Source of the DNA: CAVVSD01 sp963757125
GTDB taxonomy: Bacteria > Actinomycetota > Thermoleophilia > Solirubrobacterales > Solirubrobacteraceae
Length of the DNA stretch: 64,000 nt
NCBI GenBank assembly: GCA_963757125.1
Contig: CAVWQP010000004.1
Coordinates: forward strand, 62,001-126,000
Reading direction: 5' to 3'
This document shows positions 58,008-64,000 of this stretch, one piece after another. Under the pieces are notes generated by a model. That model was given only the letters and a program-made list of their open reading frames with translations. It was not told the DNA's origin and did not search any database. The position numbers and the translations under genes were made by a program. Position 1 is the stretch's first letter. Each line of letters begins with the position of its first letter.

Positions 58008-58166
58008 ATGGCCGTCGACGATCCCGACGTCGCGCACTGCCAGGTCTGCGGAGCCCAGCTCACGACGCAGGAGATGGCGGACGCCCTTGAGTCCGGGCCG
58101 CCGCTCTGCGCGGTCCACGCGGCCGAGGAGCTCCCCGAGCTCGACGAGCCGCCGCCGACCGCCTAG
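58008..58166 (+). CDS. Small protein with a likely zinc knuckle
   Basis: A 52-residue acidic protein. C-Q-V-C-G near residue 12 and C-A-V-H near residue 34 could bind one zinc through three Cys and one His. CAGGGA before the ATG is a weak ribosome site. Too short for family recognition, but composition, third-base GC and a CTAG end shared with the isochorismatase gene favour a real gene. Confidence 0.6.
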   Translation: MAVDDPDVAHCQVCGAQLTTQEMADALESGPPLCAVHAAEELPELDEPPPTA

Positions 58167-58792
58167 CCCGCGGCGATCCGGTCGACGAGCTCGGCCGTCG
58201 TCGCGACGCTCGCGAAGAGGTAGCCCATCCGCCCGACCGCGGCGTCGTGCGCCTCCTCGGCGGACAGGCCGCCCATCGGCTGCGAGGCGCAGGCATCTGT
58301 GACGAGGCAGACCTTCGTGCCGGTCATGCTCAGCGCGTCGACGGTCGTCTGCACGCAGATCGGCGTCGTGAGCCCGCCGACGACCGCCGTGTCGAACCCG
58401 CGCCGCGCCAGCTCCCCGGACAGGTCGCTGGAGAGGACGGCGCTGAACGTCGTCTTCGGGACGAGGACGTCGCCCTCCTCGACCATCCCGTCGTAGAACG
58501 CGGCGAGCGGCGAGCCCTCCGACAGCGCCCCGGCGATGCCGGGGACGAAGTCGGTGACGCGGCCCGTGGGCACGCGCTCGGGCGTGTACGTCGTGTGCAC
58601 GTGGATCACCGTGCCGCCGGCACCGCGCCAGGCGCGGGCGAGCGCGACGAAGTTCGCGACCGCCTCGTCGGCGTGCGGCACCGGCTCGAACCCGTGCCCG
58701 AACCCGACCTGGAAGTCGACGCCGACGAGCGCCGCGGACCGTGGGTCGATCGCGTAGGACACCTCGTTCGGTCGTCCCACCGGCTCAGCCAT
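58163..58792 (-). CDS. Isochorismatase-family hydrolase
   Basis: A 209-residue cysteine hydrolase with the complete triad: Asp26 in LVGVDFQVGFG, Lys113 in VPKTTFSAV and Cys146 in GGLTTPICVQTTVD, with the cis-peptide before it. The family includes nicotinamidases, N-carbamoyl hydrolases and isochorismatases; substrate is not clear. TAAGAT (58805-58800) is seven bases before the ATG, so the mRNA is probably leaderless. Divergent from an ABC transporter ATPase. Confidence 0.9.
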   Translation of the reverse strand: MAEPVGRPNEVSYAIDPRSAALVGVDFQVGFGHGFEPVPHADEAVANFVALARAWRGAGGTVIHVHTTYTPERVPTGRVTDFVPGIAGALSEGSPLAAFYDGMVEEGDVLVPKTTFSAVLSSDLSGELARRGFDTAVVGGLTTPICVQTTVDALSMTGTKVCLVTDACASQPMGGLSAEEAHDAAVGRMGYLFASVATTAELVDRIAAG

Positions 58793-58799
58793 GCGAGCG

Positions 58800-58805
58800 A
58801 TCTTA
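58800..58805 (-). promoter_or_regulatory. -10 element of a leaderless isochorismatase mRNA
   Basis: TAAGAT on the minus strand, seven bases upstream of the ATG, with no ribosome site between. The opposite ABC gene has CACACT six bases before its GTG, so both divergent genes look leaderless within a 36-base gap. Confidence 0.55.
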
Positions 58806-58828
58806 CGGGCGCGCGTCACACTGGTGGC

Positions 58829-59551
58829 GTGCCCGACACACCACCCCTCTGGGTCGACGGCCTGACGCGCAGCTACGGCCGGCTCGTCGGACTCGACAAG
58901 CTGGACCTGACGCTCAAGGCGGGCGAGTGCGTCGCGCTCATCGGCGCCAACGGCAGCGGCAAGTCGACCGCCATCCGCACGATGGCCGGTCTGCTCGAGC
59001 CGAGCAGCGGCAGCGTGCGGATCTGCGGTCACGATCCCCACACCGAGCCCGACGCCGAGGAGGCTCGCGCGGCGCTCGCGCTCGTCCCCGACACGCCGCT
59101 GCTCTACGACGACCTCACGGTCCGCCAGCACCTCGGCCTCGTGGCGCTCGCCCACGGCGTGCTCGACGAGGACACGCCGGCGCGCATCGACGCGCTCATC
59201 GACCAGCTCGGCCTCACCGAGCGCGCGGACTTCCTCCCCACCGAGCTCTCGCGCGGGCTGCGGCAGAAGACCGGCCTGGCCTGCGCGCTCATCCGGCCGT
59301 CGCGCGTCCTCATGCTCGACGAGCCCGTCGTCGGCCTCGACCCGCCGTCGCAGGCGCTGCTGCGCCAGCTGCTGCTCGACGCCAAGGCCGAGGGGAAGGC
59401 GATCCTGCTCACCACGCACCAGATGCGCTTCGCCGACGGCATCGCCGACCGCGCGATCGTGCTGGGCGACGGCAAGGTGCTGGACCGAGGGCGATGGAAG
59501 GACGTGCGCGGGCGCGCCGCCGACAGAGGCTGGCTGCCCGACGATGCCTGA
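58829..59551 (+). CDS. ABC transporter ATP-binding protein
   Basis: A 240-residue ATPase: Walker A GANGSGKST near residue 40, signature LSRGLRQKTGLACAL near 130, Walker B VLMLDEPVVGLDPPS near 152 and switch His in LLTTHQM. The signature variant LSRG-LRQK is common in bacterial two-gene exporters of the CcmA/NatA type. Its stop overlaps the next gene by eight bases, so the two form one transporter. GTG start with no ribosome site; likely leaderless. Confidence 0.92.
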   Translation: MPDTPPLWVDGLTRSYGRLVGLDKLDLTLKAGECVALIGANGSGKSTAIRTMAGLLEPSSGSVRICGHDPHTEPDAEEARAALALVPDTPLLYDDLTVRQHLGLVALAHGVLDEDTPARIDALIDQLGLTERADFLPTELSRGLRQKTGLACALIRPSRVLMLDEPVVGLDPPSQALLRQLLLDAKAEGKAILLTTHQMRFADGIADRAIVLGDGKVLDRGRWKDVRGRAADRGWLPDDA

Positions 59552-61106
59552 CGCCGTCGCCTCACGCGCGCGCGTGAGCGATGTCCGCCGCTTCTGGCAG
59601 ACCGTCCTCGAGCCGCCGAGCCTGCTCCGCCGCCTGGAGCCCGCCTACTACGTCCTCATCACGCTCGTGATCGCCGGCCCGTTCATCTACGGGACGGCGC
59701 GCGAGGCGCTCGCCGAGGTCGCCACGCCGCGGGCGCTCGAGACCTGGGGGCCGTCGATCGCGCTCGTCGGGCTGCTGGCGCTCATGCGCTGGGGCGCGGT
59801 CCAGGGTCCTGTCATCTTCTCCGTCGCCGACGTCGCCCAGCTGCTCGGGGCGCCGCTGAGCCGGGCCGAGCTCGTCCTGGGCCGCCTCGTGCGCGGGATG
59901 CTCGCGGCCGCCGGGGCGGGGGCCGTGGCGGGCGCGCTCGTCGTCGTCGGGTTCGCCGGGCACGATCGCGGGGTGGCGGGCGGCCGCGCCGCCGATCTCA
60001 TCGTCTCCGCCGCGCTCCTCGCGCTGCTGGGGATCGCGGGCGCGTCGCTCGTGCAGGGCTCCGCGCGCTGGGACCGTGCGACCCGGCTGGCGCGCTGGCC
60101 GGTCCTGGCCATCGCGGTCGGCCTCGTGATGCTGGCGTCCTCGGGGCCGACGGGCCGCGACGTGGCGGTGTGGTCCGGCCCGTGGGGCTGGGCGGTCGGC
60201 CCGCTCGTGGGCCGCTCCGCGCTCGCGACCGTGCTGCTCGCCGCCGTCACGGCGATCGCCGTCGCCGGCGCCATCGTCCGCCGCGGCGTGGCGTCCACCG
60301 AGCGCCACCTCGTCCGCGCGGAGGCGCGCGAGGGCGCCGTCGCCGCCATCTACTCGATGAACGCCCGCTACGTCGGGCGCAGCTTCGCGAGCGTCGGCTC
60401 GCGCCCGGGGACGACGGCGGGCAGGACGCTGCGGATGCCGCGCACCCCGCGGCTCGCGATCGCCTGGCGCGACGCCGTCGCCGCGCTCAACGCCCCCGGC
60501 CGCCTCGGCGAGGCGCTCGTCCTCGCGACGGCCGGCTGCGCGATCTGCCTCGTGAACGCCGACCACCCCGCCGCCGTCGCCGCGGGCGCGCTCGTCGTCT
60601 ACCTCGGTGCCTCGCGCCTGCTGGAGCCGCTGCGCGCCGAGACCGACAAGCCCAGCCGCGTCCGCGTCCTGCTGCGCAAGCCCCAGGGCAAGGTCATGGC
60701 CGAGCACGCCCTCGTGCCCGGCGCGGTCGTCCTCGCCGGCGCGGTGCTGGCCGTCGCCGGCTGTGCGATCGCCGGCGAGCTGCCCAGCCACGGCGCCACT
60801 GCGGCGCTGCTCGCCGTCGTCGCCACGCCGGCGATCACGATGTGCGCAGCGCTGAGCGGGCGCCGCGGCGGCCAGCTGCCGCAGAGCGTCCTGGCCGTCA
60901 CCTACGGCGACACGACCGGCATGAGCAGCCTCATCCTCGTCGCCTGGGTCGTGGCGTTCCCGGTGCTGGCGATCGCGGTCGACGCCGTGCCCGTGAGCCT
61001 CGCCGCCGAGCACGGCACGCAGGTGCTGTTCGGCTGCCTGGCGCTCGTGGGCTCGGTGTCCGCGGTGCTCGCGATCGCGCTCGGATGGGAGCGGCAGCCC
61101 GCCTAG
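59544..61106 (+). CDS. ABC exporter membrane subunit, DUF6297-like
   Basis: A 520-residue membrane protein with about twelve hydrophobic helices and no signal peptide, coupled by an 8-base overlap to the ATPase gene. Segments include AYYVLITLVIAGPFIYG, VAQLLGAPLSRAELVLGRLV (a coupling-helix-like stretch), LALLGIAGASLVQGSARW and ATPAITMCAALSGRRGGQLP. Similar large permeases accompany CcmA-type ATPases in actinobacteria. Substrate unknown. Confidence 0.82.
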   Translation: MPDAVASRARVSDVRRFWQTVLEPPSLLRRLEPAYYVLITLVIAGPFIYGTAREALAEVATPRALETWGPSIALVGLLALMRWGAVQGPVIFSVADVAQLLGAPLSRAELVLGRLVRGMLAAAGAGAVAGALVVVGFAGHDRGVAGGRAADLIVSAALLALLGIAGASLVQGSARWDRATRLARWPVLAIAVGLVMLASSGPTGRDVAVWSGPWGWAVGPLVGRSALATVLLAAVTAIAVAGAIVRRGVASTERHLVRAEAREGAVAAIYSMNARYVGRSFASVGSRPGTTAGRTLRMPRTPRLAIAWRDAVAALNAPGRLGEALVLATAGCAICLVNADHPAAVAAGALVVYLGASRLLEPLRAETDKPSRVRVLLRKPQGKVMAEHALVPGAVVLAGAVLAVAGCAIAGELPSHGATAALLAVVATPAITMCAALSGRRGGQLPQSVLAVTYGDTTGMSSLILVAWVVAFPVLAIAVDAVPVSLAAEHGTQVLFGCLALVGSVSAVLAIALGWERQPA

Positions 61107-61147
61107 GTTGTCGGACCGCCTGACACCCCGAATAGCCTGAATGTGAG

Positions 61148-62434
61148 ATGAGCGTTCGGGCCCTGGAAGCGAGTGAGAAGCGGACACTCGCGATCCTCGG
61201 GCTCCCGACGGCGGCCCTGGCGCTCGCGATCACGGTCGTCACGACCTACGTGCCGGTCGCCGCGAGCGAGTTCCTCGACTCGTCGATCGTCATCGGCGGC
61301 CTGATCGCCATCGAGGGCGTCCTGGCGCTGTGGCTGCCGCTCGTCGTCGGCAGCTGGTCGGACAGGCTGCACACGTCGATCGGCGGCCGGTTGCCGTTCC
61401 TCGTCGCGGCGACGCCGATCGCGTGCGTCAGCCTCGCGGTCACCGGCGTCGTCGACACGCTGCCGCTCATGGCGGTCACGGTGACGGTCTTCTTCGTCGC
61501 CTACTTCATCGCGTACGAGCCCTATCGCGCGCTGTACCCCGACCTCATCGACGACGCGATCGCCGCCCGCGCGCAGTCCACGCAGGCGGTCTGGCGCGGC
61601 ACGGGCACCGGCATCGCGCTCATCGGCGGCGGCCTGCTCGTCGCCTGGGGCACCGAGGCGCCGTTCGCGGGCGCGGCGATCCTCTTCGCGGTCGCGATGG
61701 GCGGCTTCCTGTGGGTCGCGCTGCCGCGCGCCCGCCGGCGTGGCAGCCAGTCGCGCAGCTCGGACGCCGAGAGCGTGATGGAGGAGGCGTTCTCGCTCGG
61801 CAGCGTCGTGCGCGGCCACCCGGAGATGCGCGCCTACCTCGTCGCCAACGCGCTCTGGGAGGCGTCGCTCGGGGCGCTGAAGACGTTCGTCTTCCTCTTC
61901 ATCACCGTCGGGCTGGGCCACAGCCAGGCGGCGTCCGCCGGCATCGTCGGCGGCGTCGCGCTGCTCATCCTCCCGGCGGCGGTGGTCAGCGGGAAGCTCG
62001 CCGACCGCTACGGCCGCCTGCGCGCGATGGTCTGGGTGCTCCCGCTCTACGGCTTCGGCCAGCTCGTCCCGGCGTTCACCGACTCGATCGCGATCCTCGT
62101 CCCGATCATGGTCATCGTGGGCTTCGGCGGCGGCCTCGTGATGACGCTGCCGTACGCGCTGCTGCAGCCGCTCATGCCCCACGGGCGCCACGGGACGCTC
62201 ACCGGCTTCTACAGCCTCAGCCGCGGGATCGGCACCGCGATCGGGCCGCTGCTGGCCGGGGTCGCGATCGAGGTCCTCCACGGCCCGTTCGGCTCGACGG
62301 AGGGCTACGCGGCGATGTGGCTCGTCTGCGGCGGATCGATCCTGCTCAGCATCCCGTTCCTCATGCGCCTGCGGCACCTCGCGGGGCACATCATCGATCC
62401 GGACACCGAGCCGGCGCCGGCCACCGCCGCCTAG
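61148..62434 (+). CDS. Major facilitator superfamily transporter
   Basis: A 428-residue protein with about twelve membrane helices and a central basic loop (RRRGSQSRSSDAESVMEEAF). The helix 2-3 region (LPLVVGSWSDRLHTSIGGRL) and the helix 8-9 loop (VVSGKLADRYGRLRAMVW) carry MFS motifs. Overall shape recalls SLC45/sugar-cation or drug exporters. The stop shares a CTAG with the alpha/beta hydrolase gene. Confidence 0.9.
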   Translation: MSVRALEASEKRTLAILGLPTAALALAITVVTTYVPVAASEFLDSSIVIGGLIAIEGVLALWLPLVVGSWSDRLHTSIGGRLPFLVAATPIACVSLAVTGVVDTLPLMAVTVTVFFVAYFIAYEPYRALYPDLIDDAIAARAQSTQAVWRGTGTGIALIGGGLLVAWGTEAPFAGAAILFAVAMGGFLWVALPRARRRGSQSRSSDAESVMEEAFSLGSVVRGHPEMRAYLVANALWEASLGALKTFVFLFITVGLGHSQAASAGIVGGVALLILPAAVVSGKLADRYGRLRAMVWVLPLYGFGQLVPAFTDSIAILVPIMVIVGFGGGLVMTLPYALLQPLMPHGRHGTLTGFYSLSRGIGTAIGPLLAGVAIEVLHGPFGSTEGYAAMWLVCGGSILLSIPFLMRLRHLAGHIIDPDTEPAPATAA

Positions 62435-63219
62435 CCCGTCACGCCCAGGACGAGCTGCGCGGCCTCCAGCGGGACGTCGAGCTGCGGGCAGTGACCGACG
62501 CCGTCCAGCTCGACCCAGTCCGCGTGCGGCAGCCACTCGCGGCGGAACCGGGCCGCGGCGGCCGGCCAGGGCAGCAGCCGGTCGGCCGTCCCCCAGACCA
62601 CGCGGACCGGGCAGTCGATGCGGGCGGCGTCCAGCGTCCAGTCGATCTCGCGCGCGCGGTCGAGCAGATCGGCGCCTCGCGGGCAAGCCGCCACGCCGAG
62701 CATGAGGTGGGCGATGAGCTCCGCCGGGATCCCGTCGGGGTCGGCGACGATGAGCTCCGTGGCCCGGCGGCGCCCCTCCGGCGTCGCGGTGATCGCGGCG
62801 GCGTGCGGCGCGATCGCCTTCGCCGCGGCCAGCAGGTCGCGCTGCCGCTCCAGCAGCGCGGGCGGGAACGCGCCTCCGTCCCAGCCGCCCGCGGGCGCGA
62901 ACGCCACGACGGAGCGGGCGCGCCCGCGCGCGGCGAGCTGCAGCGCGACGTGGCCGCCGAGCGAGTTGCCCACGAGATGCGCCGTGTCGATCCCCGCCGC
63001 GTCGAGCGCGCGCTCCACGCCGTCGGCCAGCGTGTCGCCCGTGATCGGGCCCTCGATCGGCGGGCCGCCGGCGTGACCGGGGAGCGTGGGCGCCAGCACG
63101 TCGTGCCGGCGCTCGAGCGCCGGCAGCACGAGCTCCCAGACCCGCCAGGTGTCCGCGAACCCGTGCAGGCACACGAGCGGCGGCCCGCTGCCGCCGCGGT
63201 GGGCCGGCGTGAACGTCAC
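62431..63219 (-). CDS. Alpha/beta-fold hydrolase
   Basis: A 262-residue hydrolase starting at GTG 63219. Oxyanion HGFADTWRVW near residue 20, nucleophile Ser in GNSLGGHVALQL near 95, Asp in VVWGTADRLLPW near 212 and His in LDGVGHCPQLDVP near 241 make the triad. It acts on an ester or similar bond; related to MhpC/haloperoxidase-like proteins. The start overlaps the upstream MFS stop by four bases, so it may process a cargo of that transporter. Confidence 0.9.
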   Translation of the reverse strand: MTFTPAHRGGSGPPLVCLHGFADTWRVWELVLPALERRHDVLAPTLPGHAGGPPIEGPITGDTLADGVERALDAAGIDTAHLVGNSLGGHVALQLAARGRARSVVAFAPAGGWDGGAFPPALLERQRDLLAAAKAIAPHAAAITATPEGRRRATELIVADPDGIPAELIAHLMLGVAACPRGADLLDRAREIDWTLDAARIDCPVRVVWGTADRLLPWPAAAARFRREWLPHADWVELDGVGHCPQLDVPLEAAQLVLGVTG

Positions 63220-64000
63220 ACGGGCGTCGGCTGCGCCGACCGCGGCGACGGCTCGACCGGCACCGTCTCGTCCTCGACGACGCGCCCACCGCGCATGAGC
63301 GACGCCGCCGCGGCGATGAGGCAGGCGACGATCGCGAACAGGAACGCCGCGTGCAGCCCGTCCTTGAACGGGCCGGAGATGAGCGTCGGGAAGAACGAGT
63401 GCCCGGTCAGCACGGCCTGGTCGTGGGCGGGCAGCGTCGACAGGACGTCGGAGCCGAGCAGGTGCTGGATCGGGTTGTAGCCGAGGAACGCCGCGAACAG
63501 GATCGAGACCGGCGGCAGCGCCGCGACCTGCTGCGCGACGTCCGCGGGCACGCCGTGCGCGGTCAGGCCCGCGTTCATGGTCGCCGGGAGCGTCGCCGCC
63601 AGCCCGATGATCATGAGCGTGAAGAAGATGCCGATCGAGAGGACCTGCGCGGAGTTCTGGAACGTCTGGTTCATCGCCCCGCCGGCACCGCGGTCGCCCG
63701 GTGGGAGGCTGTTCATCACCGCCGCCCGGTTGGGCGACGCGAACATGCCCATCGACGCGCCGATGAGGAACAGGATCGCGCCGAACGCCAGGTAGGAGAA
63801 GTTCGTCGGGAGCATGAGCAGCAGGCCGAAGCCGACCGCCGTGAGGAGCATCCCAGCCGTCGCGAACGGGCGCGCGCCGTACCGGTCCGACAGGAAGCCC
63901 GACGTCGGGCCGGCGAGGAGCATGCCGACGGTGAGCGGCAACATGTAGATGCCCGCCCACAGCGGCGTCTCCTCGAACGAGTAGCCGTGCTGCGGCAGCC
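63216..64000 (-). CDS. DHA2-type MFS drug transporter, 5' end outside the window
   Basis: The last 260 or so residues of an EmrB/QacA-type exporter. Visible: GIYMLPLTVGMLLAGPTSGF, LSDRYGARPFATAGMLLTAV (motif A), a helix at AILFLIGASMGMFASPNRAA, SLPPGDRGAGGAMNQTFQNS as in motif D2, and a final helix before an acidic tail. A large periplasmic loop (residues in TLPATMNAGLTAHG to LPAHDQAVLTGH) precedes the final helix, as usual for 14-helix members. Coupled to the hydrolase gene. Confidence 0.92.
   Translation of the reverse strand, partial: LPQHGYSFEETPLWAGIYMLPLTVGMLLAGPTSGFLSDRYGARPFATAGMLLTAVGFGLLLMLPTNFSYLAFGAILFLIGASMGMFASPNRAAVMNSLPPGDRGAGGAMNQTFQNSAQVLSIGIFFTLMIIGLAATLPATMNAGLTAHGVPADVAQQVAALPPVSILFAAFLGYNPIQHLLGSDVLSTLPAHDQAVLTGHSFFPTLISGPFKDGLHAAFLFAIVACLIAAAASLMRGGRVVEDETVPVEPSPRSAQPTPV

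Overview
This 64 kb window is very GC-rich, densely packed chromosomal DNA. Gene content points to a high-GC actinobacterium, most likely of the Thermoleophilia/Solirubrobacterales type: a two-domain-plus-biotin pyruvate carboxylase, a HhH-GPD protein of actinobacterial type, many GTG starts, an IdeR/DtxR-type iron box, promoters whose -10 lies 6-7 bases before the start codon (leaderless genes), and many acyl-CoA-dehydrogenase-like hydroxylases. The lineage is an inference from family resemblance; there is no rRNA or other marker to prove it. I see no tRNA, rRNA, CRISPR array, insertion sequence or phage gene.

Layout. 1-7.4 kb: the end of a lysyl-oxidase-like secreted protein, an amino acid/amine permease with a copper amine oxidase, an ABC exporter, and a divergent quinone oxidoreductase/HxlR regulator pair. 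7.4-8.2 kb: a decayed DUF559/AbiEi-like gene. 8.2-15.5 kb: a DHH phosphoesterase and an S4 RNA-binding protein, then a catabolic cluster (phenol-type FAD monooxygenase, GntR regulator, two tandem ACAD-fold hydroxylases, a VOC dioxygenase, a YciI protein). 15.6-20.4 kb: pyruvate carboxylase abutting a circularly permuted ATP-grasp enzyme. 20.4-27.7 kb: iron-regulated siderophore-interacting protein, YqgE, NUDIX, moaA, MarR, a cupin, a third ACAD-fold hydroxylase and an AraC regulator. 27.7-35.9 kb: a GAF regulator divergent from a tightly overlapped seven-gene molybdenum hydroxylase operon (coxS-L-M-D-E, a MocA-like nucleotidyltransferase, coxG); moaA nearby supplies the cofactor pathway. 35.8-44.2 kb: a lone PilB-type ATPase, STAS protein, PhoD phosphatase, cold shock protein, AzlCD, SDR, secreted protein, LysR. 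44.2-52.9 kb: SnoaL-like, GntR, phosphoesterase, thiolase, a fourth ACAD-fold hydroxylase, MarR, membrane protein, serine hydrolase, two VOC proteins and YceI. 53-57.2 kb: STAS, Crp-like regulator, CheR-PAS and CheB. 57.2-64 kb: HhH-GPD protein, small zinc protein, isochorismatase, ABC transporter pair, two MFS transporters and an alpha/beta hydrolase.

Two window-wide patterns stand out. Every convergent gene pair overlaps or abuts, and eight of them share one palindromic CTAG in which each strand reads its own TAG stop. Apparent single-base frameshifts occur in six small or regulatory genes plus one decayed gene, all on the + strand, while the long enzymes are intact. The most interesting functional unit is the molybdenum hydroxylase operon: its large subunit has the RGAGR motif of form II/other hydroxylases rather than the motif of proven CO dehydrogenases, so its substrate is open.
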